64,000 bases of DNA, from assembly GCA_027475525.1 (NCBI GenBank), contig JAMWFC010000033.1:850279-914278 (forward strand). Reading direction: 5' to 3'. Positions 22,335 through 34,350 of the stretch are shown here, one piece after another. This DNA comes from Macrolepiota albuminosa (taxonomy: Eukaryota; Basidiomycota; Agaricomycetes; Agaricales; Agaricaceae). The stretch's first letter is position 1. Each line of letters opens with the position of its first letter. The notes under the pieces were generated by a model. It did not search any database. It saw only the letters and a list, made by a program, of their open reading frames with translations, and had not been told where the DNA came from. Position numbers and translations under genes: made by a program.

Positions 22335-23637
22335 ATGTCATGCGAACTGATGCCTCTCCACTCCCCAACCCCTCCCTCAGCCAGGGACAACTCTCTAGCC
22401 ACCTGGGAAGAGTATGAGGTGCGCCAGAGCATGTACAAAAGACGCTGGGACCACCAGCACATTGAGGAACTTGCCTGTGGGTATTCTGGTGTGGGTCTTG
22501 CGGTACTGTTGACGTTATCCCCATTGTAGGAAGAATTTTGCAAGCTTTGGACCTGGCACTGGTTGCAGGGCCCTTGTCACTCCAGTCTTCTCCTGCCCCC
22601 ATCTCTTTCGTCCGTGTTGAACAACAGCCTACCCTTGGCATGGGCCAAGTGTGGGAGGTTCCCGTGATGCAGCGGGTCCTTCAAGCCTCCTGGGGCAGGT
22701 GTCATCCCCTGGCTTGGGTCGTCCAGTACCTGGGCCATCTCACGTGTCTGGGATAGGAGCGGACCTTGCTGCCTCCTGCCATCAGCTCAAGGAGGCTGGG
22801 GTCTGTGGACATCGCCTGTCGTCGTGCCTCCAGGATGCCATCAAGGAGGGTCAGCAGAAGCGGCAAGTGAGGGAGGGGCTGCAGGAGGAGATGGGAGCGG
22901 TCATGCGGGCCTGGAAGGCATTGGAGGCAGAGGTGGCAGGTTTGAGGGCCCACTTGAAGCAAGGGGATGGGTCAGCGGGGCAGGGGGCATTGGGGAGTAG
23001 GGAGGAGGAGCTCCAGGGGCTGTTGAGTAGGGTGAAGGGCGCCTAGGCGAGCCTGGTGCGCCGGAGGAGTTGGCTGGTGGGAAGCGTGGCGGTGGCTTGG
23101 GGTGAGGCCATGCATAAGTGCCCCCTTTTTTTTTCTTTTTTATCAGATGCTCATGCTGACAGGCATCCAGGATGGGCTCAGGAGCATTGCCTCCTGTTGG
23201 ACGGTGGGGCGTCAGCACATGCCTTCATCCAGCAGGGGCTCACGGCATTCCCTGGGCCCCTCTCCATCGAGGTCACCCAGGGCCTGGAGCAACTGGAACA
23301 GCTGCTGGCGGCCCACCATTGGCGGAACCCTATTGTCTCTGGCTCGTGGGTGGAGGCAGTGGTAGATGTGGGGGAGCCCCTCCTGTCCCATGACAAGAGG
23401 GTGGCGGGGGTGCTGGCTGCGATGGAGGCCGCTGTCAGGGCATCTTCTGCAGTGTTGGTGGCAGGGTCAGGGGTGTCTAGGGAGGGGTCGGGAGGCGGAG
23501 GATGGGGCAGGGCCTTCCGGAAGAGGAGCAGGGTCCATGGGGGGCACCGGAGGGTCTCTGGAGCCTCGACTGTGAGGTTTCTTAGTCTTGTTTCCGGATG
23601 TTTTCTTGGTCGTTTTGTAGACTGGTACATAGTATAA
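22335..23637 (+). pseudogene. element D antisense ORF, coiled-coil protein (broken)
   Basis: Reading opposite to pol, between the chromodomain end and the 3' LTR, successive plus-strand frames join into one protein-like stretch: 22335-22529 (RDNSLATWEEYEVRQ), 22538-22756 (QALDLALVAGPLSLQ), a frame through 23046 (EAEVAGLRAHLKQGD) and 23056-23637 (SWVEAVVDVGEPLLSH). The region about 22780-22990 shows heptad-like coiled-coil character, and the 3' part is rich in A, G and V. Many W, Q, C and H residues occupy positions that would be R if a CpG were restored, as expected from deamination. I recall similar coiled-coil proteins being numerous in mushroom genomes, usually uncharacterised. Function unknown. 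Confidence 0.6.
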
Positions 23638-23763
23638 GTTAGTATGTAAATAATTGTGAGTTGCTTTCTAATTGTAAGTAAGGGTTACGGTGAGGAAGTA
23701 AAGACTTATTGGTAAGAGTTGAATCTCTAATGAACCCAGAGGCAAGAGTTACATCCTTGTAAG

Positions 23764-26700
23764 CCGTCTGTAGATTTTCAGCCCCAGAGGGTGCGGGGCT
23801 TGTCTGGGTGGGCCTGATGGAACTCCTGGAGTTTGTTGAAGGCAGTTTTTAGGTTCTCCAGGAGCTCCCAAGTGTTGTCCTCTGGCCTGTAGCCAGCCCA
23901 CTGCACGAGGTAGTTTAGATGCCCGTGGGTCATCTGAGAGTCAAGGATGTGGTCCACCTCGTAATGGTACTCATCATCTACTTTGAGGGGGGGTGGATGG
24001 TCAGGGCGTTGTCCGGAAAAGGGGTCTGAGGCATGTCTTTTAAGGAGCTGGACATGGAATATGAGGTATAGTCCTTGAATTCCCAGAGGGAAGTCGAGCC
24101 AGTAGGTGTGGGAGGATACCTTTTGGGCGATCTTAAAAGGGCCGAAGCATTTGTGATTGAGTTTTACTGAGGGGCACCTGGTTCGGAGGTTGCATCAGTC
24201 AAGCCAGACTAGAGTCCCAGGAGGCCAGTCAGGTGTAGTCTTCCGCCGAGGGTCGGCATGCTTAGAGTAGGCCTTGTTAGCGATGTCGACCTCTCTCTGG
24301 AGGAACTCGTGGAGGTCTTGGAGGTCCTGGGCTGCTTTGTGGGCAGCGTGGGCCAGGATATCCCAGAGGAACAGGGTTAACTGGGGGTGGTATCCCTTGT
24401 TGGCAAAGAAGGGAGACACCTCGGTGGCAGAGTGGGGGGTGTTGTTGTAAGTGAACTTGGTGAGGGGGAGCTCAGCGTGCCAGTCGTTCTGGAGGTAGTT
24501 GACGTAGATCTGGAGGTACTGCTCAAGGGTCTGGTTGATGCGTTCAGTTTGGCCGTCAGTCTCTGGGTGGTAGGCAGTCAATAGGTTGGTCCGGACGTTG
24601 AGGGCCTTGCACAGGGACATCCAGAACTTCGAGACAAAGAGGGGGCTACGGTCGGAGACTATGTCATTGGGCAGTCCATGCTTTGAGAACACGTGCTCAA
24701 GGAAGAGCCGAGCAAATTTCAGAGTGTTGTCAGTGGTGTGGCATAGGATGAAGATGGCCTGTTTGGTGAGTCTGCAGACAATAATGAGAATGGCATTGTA
24801 TCCTTCTGACTCTGGGAGCTCAACAATGTAATCCATGAAGATGGATGACCACGGGCGTCTTCCTACAGGCAGTGGCTTGAGGAGTCTATAGGGGCGGTGT
24901 TGGGAGACCTTGGCTTGGAGGTAGGGCTCGCATGCTCGGATATACCAGGTGATGTCCTTTTTCATCCCTGGCCAGAAGTAAGTGTGGGAGATAAGTTGGA
25001 GTATCTTACGGATTTCTGGGTGTCCTCGGAGCTTGTGGTCGTGGTGCTGCCAGAGAATGTCAAGGCATACGTGTTTGTAGTTCAGGGCGTAGATGCGGCC
25101 ATCTCGGAGAAGCATTTTGTTATCTGGAAAGAGGGTGAAAGAGGGGTCAGGGGGTTGTCCATCAGGGGGATTGTTCCGGGGGTCGTGCTGGGCAAAGTAG
25201 TTGTCTCGGGGGGCGTCTTGGACTTGTCTCAGGATGCCTTCTTCATTTAAAATTAGTACCATGTTTAGGTGTTTGGGAAGGATTACCATGCGGTAGTTGA
25301 AGGCGTTCCATTCGGCTTTAAAGGATTTCTTGAGGTAGACGTCAGGTCGTCGGGTAAGGGCATTGGGCTTGGCTCCAAGTCATCTGGGACAGTAGTGGAT
25401 GGTAAAATTGTACTCCAAGAGGACCTCAGACCACCGGGCCTGTTGGCAACTGAGGAGCTTGGTGGTTGTGAAGTACTGCAGGTTGTTGTGGTCTGAGTAG
25501 ACTTGAATCTGGTGAGGGGTACCTTTGAGGTAGGCTCGCCACTGCTTGAAGGCTTTGACAATGGCGAGGAGTTCCTTGTTGTAGATATCATAGTTGAGCT
25601 CTGCTGGGATTATTGATCAAGTGTAGAAAGCCATGGGTCGGAGTTTCTGGTTGTCCGGACCCATCTGGGAGAGGATGCTGGCAATAGCGTAGTTGGAGGC
25701 ATCACATTCTAGGACAACTGGGAGGGTGGAGTCGTAGTGCCGGAGGATCAGAGCTGAGGTAAAAGCTTTTTTGAGCAGCACAAACACACTTTAGCACTTA
25801 CTGTCCTAGTTCTACGGGGTGTCCTTCCAGGTGAGTTGGTTGAGAGGCTTGGTGATCCTGGAGTAGTTGTTGATGAAGCACCGGTAGAAGTTCGTGAAGC
25901 CGAGGAAGGATTGTACCTCTTTGATGTTTTTCAGGGGGGGCCAGTTGAGAATGGCTTCGACCTTTGAGAGGTCCATGTGAACTCCATCCGAAGTAACAAT
26001 AACTCCAAGGTACTCAACCTCCATGGTGTGAAACAAGCACTTCTCTGGTTTTGCATGGAGGTTGTGGTTTTGAAGTCGTTCGAGGACTTGTTGGACATGG
26101 GTGCAGTGTTTGTCAAGGGAATTGGAGTAGATCAGGATGTTGTCTAGGTAAACAATGACAAACACATTGTTCATGTCATGAAAAATGTCGTTTATCAAGT
26201 ACTGGAAGGTCGTGGGGGAGTTAGTCATTCCAAATGGCATTACCAGATACTCAAAAAGGCCGTAACGGGTGTGGAAGGCCGTCTTCCATTTGTGTCCTGG
26301 GGCAATTTGGACGTTGTTGTAGCCAGACTGGAGGTCAATCTTTGAGTAAACCTTGGCCTTACGGAGTCGGTCAACGAGGTCTCCAATGAGGGGTAGGGGG
26401 TACTGGTTCTTCTTGGTGATCTTGTTCAAGCTCTGATAGTCGACGCAGAGGTGGAGGGACCCGTCCTTCTTTTTGGCAAAGAGAACTGGTGCTTCAGCCA
26501 TGGAGATTGAGGCACAAATGAAACCCTTACCGAGCATGTTGTCGAGGTTCGACCTTGGACATGTTGTAGACTTTGCCAAGTGGGGGAGTGGTGCCATCCT
26601 CAAGGTTAATTTTGTGGTGGTAGGGACGGTGCGGGGGGAGGTCCTTGGCGCTACCTTTGGAGAAGATGTCAGCAAACTCATAATACTCAAGGGGAACGAC

Positions 26701-27930
26701 CTTGGCAAGGATCTGAGTCTTGGTCTTGGCAGCGGGGCTACTGTTCTTTCCTCGGAGGTGTCCTTCGGGCAGCATTGGGGAGACCTGAAGCTGGTAAGCT
26801 GGAGTGCCATCTTGAAGGATGCAAGTGAAGAGGGTAGCGCCGATGATCTTGATGTCTGGGGGTTTGAGCAGGTCTGTGAGGACGTCCAGGTCAGGGAAGC
26901 ATCGGGGCAAGGAGGAGTAGTTTTAGGCCAGGTAGTGGGGCCCCTTGTAGTGGTTTTGGGAGATGTTGGGGAGAAACTTGATAGAGTCTTGTTGGAGCAA
27001 ACAAAGGGGTCTGGGGTTGTCTGAAGTCTGGGGGTGGAGAGAGATGGCGGTGGCGAGGGCGGCTCCACAGGTGGGGAAGGTCATGGTGAGGTCTCCCCAG
27101 TAGATGTTGGAGTTGACCTCACAAAGCCAGGGAAGACCCAAGACAATGGAGGTCGACTCCGGGAGCTGTGTTACCAGGAGGTTGGTGGGGAATGTCAACC
27201 CGTTGTTGAGGGTGAGCATCGTGGAGTGGCCCCAGATGATGAGTCTGGGGATGCCAGTCCCGTTGAACAAGCACAGTTCAAAGGACTTTGGGAGGTCATA
27301 GTGCGCAAGACCCAGCCAGTTGCTGACAAACGTTCTGGTGGCCCCGCTATTAACGAGGGCCAAGAGGGCCTCGGAGGAGTTGCCGAGGCGTACATGGATG
27401 ACAAACAACCAGGAGAATCAGGAGTGGAGGTCCGGGGTCCTTCCAGGACTTTGACCGGGGGTGTCATGAGCTGAGTTGAGCATCGGTGGTTCAAAGGGGA
27501 TGGGATCCAGGGCAGCATTGCAGTCGAGGCAGAGGATGAGGTTTGTCCAGTCGATCCAGGGGTTTGTGAATTGTAACCACAGGAGTCCGAGGACCAGGAG
27601 AGTGGCGGTATGGAGCCTGGTGACCAAGAGCCAGAGGGTTTGGCGGTGGCCTGAGGAGAAGGTCACCGGCATTTGGACAAAGTGGGTAATGTCACCAGCC
27701 GAGGAGGAACTGCCATTGAAAAGTCAAAGGTGGATAGGGATAGGGAGCTGTTGAGGGGGTTGAGGAGCCAGGGCTGCCCATGCTTTGTCGATGAAGTTGT
27801 CAGTAGCGCTGCTGTCTACAAAAGTGTTGACGGGCTCCAGAGATGAGGCAAGAGTGGTCTGGAGGAGTAGAGATTGGAAGGAGTGCGAGAGAAAATGAAT
27901 CAAGAGGGTGTCCAGGGGAGAGTTAGCCAT
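23764..27930 (-). pseudogene. element D pol: two protease-like domains, RT, RNase H, integrase, chromodomain
   Basis: Order in sense direction: protease-like 1 (FVDSSATDNFID near 27810), protease-like 2 (LVNSGATRTFVSNWLG near 27330, then VLGLPWL), RT (KKKDGSLHLCVDYQSLNK to the catalytic box, which reads YLDN instead of YLDD near 26145), fragmentary RNase H (25290-25800), integrase zinc finger and core (24195-25289; DYIVELPESEGYNAILI, SDRSPLFVSKFW, DGQTERINQTLE), then a chromodomain (DHILDSQMTHGHLNYLVQWA) ending at 23764. Stops and frameshifts separate the blocks. The Asn in the RT box and in the second protease make it catalytically dead even apart from the breaks. Confidence 0.9.
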
Positions 27931-30226
27931 GATGCAAATATATGAAACCAGGGTGGAGAAGACTTTGTGGGTCGGTCTGCAATTCAGATCGTCTTCTGTC
28001 CCTAAATTGCCAGATTGTTTTCCATGAATTGGAAGTCACAGTCTTGTCTGTCGAGAGTCCAGATGGCCTGCCCCATGGCCTGCCATTTTGGGCAGCTACC
28101 AATAAAGTGTCCGAGCTCTCCACAGAGGAGGCAGGTGCCCTTCCATTGTTGCTGCTCTTGGACCTCTTTGGGGACATCGATCTAGGAGTGGTCGGAGTTC
28201 CAGATCTGGTTGGTGCACGGGTGGTCATTGGCAGGAGCATTGTAGTTGTTGGAGTTTCTGGGGAGGGGGTTGGAGGTGTTGTAGATGTCGGTGGCATTAA
28301 GAGCGGCGAGTGGTCTGGGGGCTGGTGCGTGGAGTGGTCCCGGAGGTCCTTGTCCTGGAGCAGAGCACAGGGCAGGGTTCAGAGGTGCTGGGTTGGGGGC
28401 TCCAGGGGTGGTGGTCTTCCAGGAGGGTCCTTCCAGAGAGGTCCACTAGACTCAGAACCTGGAGTACTTGTTGCGGTCTTTCCAGTACCTTTGATCAATT
28501 TGCATCACCAGGGCCTTATAGCTGTTGTAGGTCGCTTGCTTGGGGGTGAGGTAGAGAACGTCCTTGATTCGTTGGGAGAGCGTGTGTCGAAGGGCGAACT
28601 GGAGAGCATTGTAGTTCCAGCCTGTCTCATAGGCCTTCTTCTTGAATCAGATGATGAAGGTGGCAAAACGCTCTTTGGACCTCATCCAGAGGTTGAATAG
28701 GTTGTCCTTGGCCTCCACAATGGTGTCAAAGATACCAAATTGGCTCGAAAATTCTTGGACATAGGCCAGCCACTGTGACAGAATGGAGTTGTTGGGGTCA
28801 AACCAGAGGAGAGCTGTGTAGTGATCGAAGGCCAGGCCCTGCAAGTATGAGGCAGCGAATGCCACTCAGAAGTTCTTGAGTTGGAATGTGACAGGCTTGG
28901 CCTGGAACATGTTGAGGCATTGCATGAGGAAGGTCCACCACTTTTGGGGGTCGCGTCCGTGGAAGGGCTCAGGCTTCTGGATGTCTAACTTACCTTCCCT
29001 AGCAAGAGCGTCCCAGATGTCATCCTGGGGGATCGAGTTTTGGGGGGGCAGAGCGGTGTTGTAATAGTAGTAATAATGGTTTCTCCCTCCCTGCTGAGGT
29101 GGAAAGGTGCCTGCGGTGGCACCCCATCCTTCAGAGGGTCCTTTGTCAGGCAGGCCTCCCCTGAGGAGCTGTCTGTAACCTCCTGGCAGAGGTCCAGGGG
29201 CCTACTGAGGGTTGGGGGGTTCCTGTAAGGGTGGCAGGGGGCTGCCGGGTTGGAGAGATTGGGCAGCGGGGGGTCGTCCAGGGGGAGGAGGGGGTGTGTG
29301 GAGGTGAGGGGGCCCTTGTCCAGAGGGGTGTTGGGGTAGTTGACTGTAGGGAGGTCGAGGTGGCCCCAGGTTGGGGCCGCACAGGGGCTAGGGGGGCCCT
29401 TGGTCAGGAAAGGCCCAAGAGGGTCCTGGCTCAAAGGAGAGTTGATGTGGGACTTGCCTGGGCTGTGATCGGGTGGTACCCTGCAGCCCTGAGGATTTCT
29501 CGTGGGCACAGAGAGGACACAGGTCCAGGTGGGGGGGACATTTGCAAGAGAATTCAGGAGTGGAAGTGGGAGGGGGGTTCCCAGAGTAGTCGGGGGAAAG
29601 TCCTGGGTTTTGAGGTTCGTCGATGTATGAGAGGGTATCTTCTGAAGGATTGTCGCCCTCAGGGCGGGGGTTATCTTCTGGAGGCGGAGGGTTACTTTCA
29701 GCCGCTTGTGCCCACATGTTGAAGGTGCTGGGCACTGAGTAGGCTCAGGGATAGGCAGAGAGTCTGACGGTGTGGGCGGCAAGTTGGTCAAAGAGGCCCC
29801 TCATCAGATTTAGGGACGTAAGGTGGCAGAGGGAGGGGGTTCCAGGGTTTCGGTGTTCAAGGGGGGTAGTTGGGGTTGGGCGGGCTGTGGCCAGGGTGCA
29901 AATGGTCCTCTGCTAGCTGGAGGCAGGGTGGCTTCCCATGAGGTTTTGAGGAGTCCTCCAGGTATCATCCCATAGGAGCCAGAGTTGACGGGGGGGTTGG
30001 CGTACATTCGCCAGTCCGTGGGGTATAGAAGCTGGCTGGCAGAGAGGCCATAGGCTTCATTTGGGTCAGGGGCCCAGAATTGAGGTGCTGGATAGATTTC
30101 AGAGATCGGAGGTGGGTATGCAGGTTGAGGGGTGCTGTGATTGTATTGTTTAGGTAGTGGGCGACCATAGGCATCAGTTTGGTAGCCCATGAGATAGTAG
30201 ACGGAGGTGTACATATACGTAGACAT
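27923..30226 (-). pseudogene. element D gag (broken)
   Basis: Begins MSTYMYTSVYYLMGYQTDAY at 30226, a proline- and tyrosine-rich head, then frame-shifted proline-rich sequence, then the capsid core (SYLQGLAFDHYTALLWFDP, FGIFDTIVEAKDNLFNLWM at 28865-28650) and a zinc knuckle CLLCGELGHFIGSC (about 28075-28135; CX2CX4HX4C). Typical Ty3/Gypsy gag order. Confidence 0.8.
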
Positions 30227-30245
30227 TGAGAACGGGGTAAGGAGG

Positions 30246-30257
30246 AGTCTTGATATT
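30246..30257 (-). other. element D self-priming PBS
   Basis: One base inside the 5' LTR end, the sense strand reads AATATCAAGACT. Its exact reverse complement AGTCTTGATATT lies inside the LTR in sense (30670-30659), with a TATTTAA box 26-32 nt upstream of it (30696-30702). This is the Tf1/sushi arrangement in which the RNA 5' end primes cDNA synthesis. Confidence 0.7.
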
Positions 30258-30258
30258 A

Positions 30259-31136
30259 TGTCAGGTTTTGCTGATGACGGGAACTTCCAACTGCAAGCGG
30301 GTTCTTACTAGGCAGACTCGACATCTACAGGTGACTCTGGGGCACTGAGGATGCACTCCGGAGCTAGCTGACGGGGCTCTGGTGGTGCTCCAGAGTGTGC
30401 ACAGAGGGCCGGAGAGTGGGGCTGATAGAGGTGGAGTCTTGGGTTGAGTTCAAGACACGATGAAGTAGAGGCAGAGCCAGAAAGCGGAGAGACACTGAGA
30501 AAAGGGATTGAGGACAACCCAAGGGCAGAAGACTGAGACTAAAACCGGGAAACAGAAGAGAAGAAGATGAGACTTAAGACCGGGAGACTGAGTTGAAGAA
30601 AAACGAGTAGATTTAGCAAGTAAATAGACAAACAAGTGTAGAGACAAGGGTTTATAGCAATATCAAGACTACCGTAACGTACTATGAACTGCAGGTTAAA
30701 TACCAGGTGCCAGGTGAGCTCCGGGTCCTCTAGGCAAGGTCTGTGCCCCCCTCCATGTGGTGCATCTCGTGCAGTGTATTGTCTGGGTATTAGTCCTCTG
30801 CAGCCGTGTGGCTCTGAGGGTGTAGATGGGTTGCGGTGTATTGCCTGGGCTTGGGAGTGGCACCGGGAGTATGGTGTTAAGTGGGGGCAGCCCCTGGGCT
30901 TGATTGATTGAGGTTTGGGATGGCGTCTGGGGCATGTGGCACATCAGCAGGGCTTCAGATCTTACCAGAGGGCTGGGCATCAGGCTCTGCTAGGCTGGCC
31001 TTGGTCAGGGTGGCATCGGATCTAGTCAGTCTTGGCCTGGTGTGTTCCGGAGACATGCTGGGTGGGTGGGTTTTGAAGGAGGGGTTTCAGGCAAGAATTA
31101 CTGGGGATTGGGGTGGCATAGGTGTGGTTCGTGACA
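30259..31136 (-). repeat. element D 5' LTR
   Basis: 878 bp, plus-strand TGTCAGGTTTT ... GGTTCGTGACA. Collinear with the 3' LTR; differences are dominated by C/T and G/A changes. Confidence 0.92.
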
Positions 31137-31141
31137 CAAGT

Positions 31142-31184
31142 AAATTGAATTGTACTGGATTTCTGAGAGGGCTCATTGAGCTGG
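31142..31184. repeat. repeat G copy 2, right half
   Basis: Continues 21292-21322 once element D and one CAAGT are removed: AATTGAATTGTACTGGATTT to CTCATTGAGCTGG, matching 20952-20992. Confidence 0.8.
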
Positions 31185-31380
31185 TGATGATGCCCAAAGT
31201 TTAGTCAGTAACAAATGTAGTAATAGTGTTACTGAGCCAAAAGCTTGCATTGGGCATGCTAAAAGAGTTGAGGGGAGTCCCAGGCAGGTCCTAGAGAACG
31301 CGCCTATAAAATATGGTAGAGTCAGAAAGGGGTCGGCAAGTGTCAAGTGCTAAGATAAAAAGCACCTATGGAAGAAGCAG
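31185..31380. repeat. fragment of a B-family LTR interrupted by element E1
   Basis: Starts TGATGATGCCCAAAG, like the B LTR start TGATGACGCCCAAAT, and later shares GAGTCCCAGGCAGGTCC and AGAGAACGC with it. The E1 LTR begins at 31381, so E1 apparently landed inside this older LTR. Confidence 0.65.
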
Positions 31381-32452
31381 TGATAGGCTTCTACTCAGAC
31401 TGAGCACATCAAGAGACATTATAGGCCAACCAACACTTGACGTACTAAAGACTCTAGCAACCAGTTGGGAATATAGAGCAGCCCTAGCTCTGGCACTCTA
31501 CTACAGGACTTATCCATTTACCCTAACTGTCAACTACCAGGCCTTCAGCACACTTCATTCACCTATCCCAAGGATGAAGGAGGCTCAGAATATATAGTGC
31601 TAACACAATGGTAGGAGAGGACTCTAACTAAACCCCGATCACTTCTAAAAGGAGCCAGCAGCAGGTGCTGCCATTAGACAAGGCACTTCAATCAGAAGTC
31701 TAAAAGGATCAATGACGGAGGCACAGGATATACTTAAATCCATCATCTGGACCTGTCAGGAACTGGTACAATGAGTAGCGCTGACATTAGCACTCACAGC
31801 ATCTGTCAAGGATTTTTTGACCATACTCCGGAACAGCCTGGCCAATCAGAGTTATAGTAAAAAGTGAGCAGACTCGTATAATTCTAAGTCAATATAGAGT
31901 TGCCGCTGGTCACTGTGGGTCATAATGCTGTTGGTCACCATTATCCATGTGCAAAAGGTTGCTGTTGACAGGTCACCGTTAGAGGAAACCACAAGGAGAG
32001 GTGCTAGGAGGTAGCGCTGCAGATGGACTTTTATCTTGGCAAATACGGTAGTGCATAGTATATAAAATAGCTACTTGACATGTATATAACAATGAATCAT
32101 AACCTCTTGAGCACCCAGTTACACTTAGCGTTCAAATCGCGCTAGCTTTCTCTGACTTTGTCACTAAGTCAGGCACTAGCCTTGTCTATCTTGTCTTCAT
32201 CATTTACAGTGCCATCTATGGGCACAATACGCTGTGCTACTTGTCTTTTCTTCTATATCTTTGTTTAAGCTATGACGCTTACCATCTGCCAGGTAGCCCT
32301 CGAGGTGCTATAATCTAGCGCATCGTTCTATCACCTCCACTCGAGCACACCGGGACCCTGTTGGGACTCCTCACAACTACACATGCCAAGCGCTGGAGAC
32401 AGCATTGTACTGCGTATATGTCCAGCGCACCCAACTACAGTTGGCATCATCA
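31381..32452 (+). repeat. element E1 5' LTR
   Basis: 1072 bp, TGATAGGCTTC ... GGCATCATCA, collinear with 55601-56748. A TATATAAAA promoter box is at 32059-32067. The PBS TGGAGCCCACC follows at about 32456. Confidence 0.85.
32059..32067 (+). promoter_or_regulatory. E1 LTR TATA box
   Basis: TATATAAAA, conserved at 56355-56363 in E2 despite divergence around it. Confidence 0.65.
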
Positions 32453-32531
32453 TTTTGGAGCCCACCATGAGGGGTTCTTCTGAGACAGAATTCCGCTGGA
32501 AACTCAAGCCCAGCAACAGCGCCGCCTCCTG

Positions 32532-34350
32532 TTGGAGAGCGTGTTTGAACCAAGCACTACTGATTCACCACACTTACCAGGCATGCTACCAAGACAGACT
32601 TTGGATCAGGAGCTTGAGGCTGCCCCAGACAGCTTAGCCAAAAGCTTTTTTCCTTTTTCCCAACCGTTTGAGTACTTAGCAGGCAAAAACCATATGCTGC
32701 TTACTTCTCTAGAAGAGTTATCTAGGTTATTATCGCCAGACAAGGATTCCCGACCTCATTATGGACTAAGATTGCGTGACGCTTGGAGATCATTATGCAC
32801 AACCATCACCCTGAGAAACCCTACAACATAGAAAAGGTCTTTGAGGCAGGAAAGTGGGTATTAAAGGGCATGGATATGGGTATATCTTTACAGCGACCTG
32901 GTGCAGACCATGGAGGAATGGCACCCAAGCTAGAGTTGCCAGTGCCTAGCACCACCAATGACTGCAATGGGTACATCAAGAAGGAGGATTTGAAAAACAC
33001 CATTAACAACGCAGTCACTAATGTCATGAATAAACTGGAGACCTTGATTTTGACTAGTCTCTTGGCGCCTAGAAACAATGAACAGATGGAACTTTGCCAT
33101 TTCTGTGGTGAGGCAGGACATACCATGACCAGGGGACAATGTGCTATCCTTGAACAGTATTTGCAACAAGGAAAAGCATGCCATGGGATGGATGGGAAAC
33201 TAGTCTTATCTTTGAGTGCTAACATTCCCCTTTATTCCAAGCATAAGATGTTCCAGGAACGCATTGACGAGTAGCACTGTCAAAACCCTGGGAACTTAGC
33301 AACAGGCAACTTGAATAGCATGGCGACAACAGAAGCAGAAGCGACTCCTCAACAAGCGCTAATTCATAAAGTACTCCAGCTAAACACTATCAGTGACCAA
33401 CCTACGCTGTCCTGCAAGGAGAGAATCAAGACGCTAGAAAAGGAGCTGAAGTCGCTAAAGAATCAGGTCTTTGATGGGGTAGAGATCAAAAAGGGCAAGC
33501 AGCCTTTAAAAGATTATAGACCATTGGGCACGACAACAGGCCCCACCTCAGCAAAAGCCTCAACTTCTAGCGCTAACAACAATGTACTCAAAGCAACCAA
33601 AGCACCGGCTGTTACAGAGCCACCGCTGCATCCTTATGCTGGCCTTGGAGGCAACTATGCCCCACCCCTTAATTGCAACTTTGGAGCACCAAATAAGCCT
33701 ATGGGGAGATATTGACCCACAGCACCTATACACTATCTGGAAAAGTCTAAGGTAGTTTTTGATTGCATCATGCAAAGTCAGGTTATGCTATTGGTAGGAG
33801 AGTTATGCAGTGTGGCGCCAGATGTCAGGAACCAGATGCGTACTGCAGTTACTCCTTGACAAAATGTAGCTAACAATGTAACGGCAGTGGATGAATACAA
33901 CAATGCGCTATCTGGATTTGCATATATAACAGAGATAGCTGCACCGGAAATCAAGGAAGAGGCTGCACCACCCCAAGAAGCTACGTCCATTGACCTGGTC
34001 AAAACTTATCTCAAATCGCTAAGATCTAGCGACAATCCTGCCATCCTTACTGTAGCCTAAGACTCTCACACAATTCGCTCAATTATGTTGACAGTTGATG
34101 GAAAAAGCAAAATAGAGTCTATCGTGGACAGTGGATCACAAATTATTTCAATGGCTGCCGATGTCACTAACAAACTAGGCATCATTTACAACCCAACAAT
34201 CATTCTTAACATGCAGAGCGCTAACAGCATAATTGATTGATCCTTGGAAATGGCCCAGAACATGCCATGTGCTATTGGCAACCTTACATTCTATCTGCAA
34301 ATTCACATACTGAGATCACCCACATACAACTTACTATTGGGAAGGCCCTA
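32532..34350 (+). pseudogene. element E1 gag-protease, deleted and with stops
   Basis: Aligns with the E2 gag-protease frame. The capsid core is missing: sequence jumps from the LSRLLS segment at 32738 to FPTSLWTK-equivalent sequence, deleting about 0.57 kb relative to E2. The knuckle CHFCGEAGHTMTRGQC (33094-33141) and protease DSGSQII (34128-34150) remain. In-frame stops (33274, 33715) and a second deletion near 34350 end it. Confidence 0.85.

Larger units (their letters stand above)
21323..31136 (-). mobile_element. element D: decayed Ty3/Gypsy chromovirus with antisense ORF
   Basis: Bounded by LTRs of 859 and 878 bp (TGTCA...TGACA termini) and a 5-bp target duplication CAAGT at 21318-21322 and 31137-31141. 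Sense is minus: 5' LTR 31136-30259, PBS, gag, two protease-like domains, RT, RNase H, integrase, chromodomain, an antisense ORF block, polypurine tract, 3' LTR. Frames are broken and LTR differences are mostly transitions, so it is old and inactive. Confidence 0.92.

Noticed and set aside
24387..29722. Plus-strand frames opposite D pol and gag (for example 26473-27024 and 27942-28700)
   Set aside because: They are complement readings of recognisable RT, protease and gag sequence and show no own domain or coiled-coil pattern, unlike 22335-23637.
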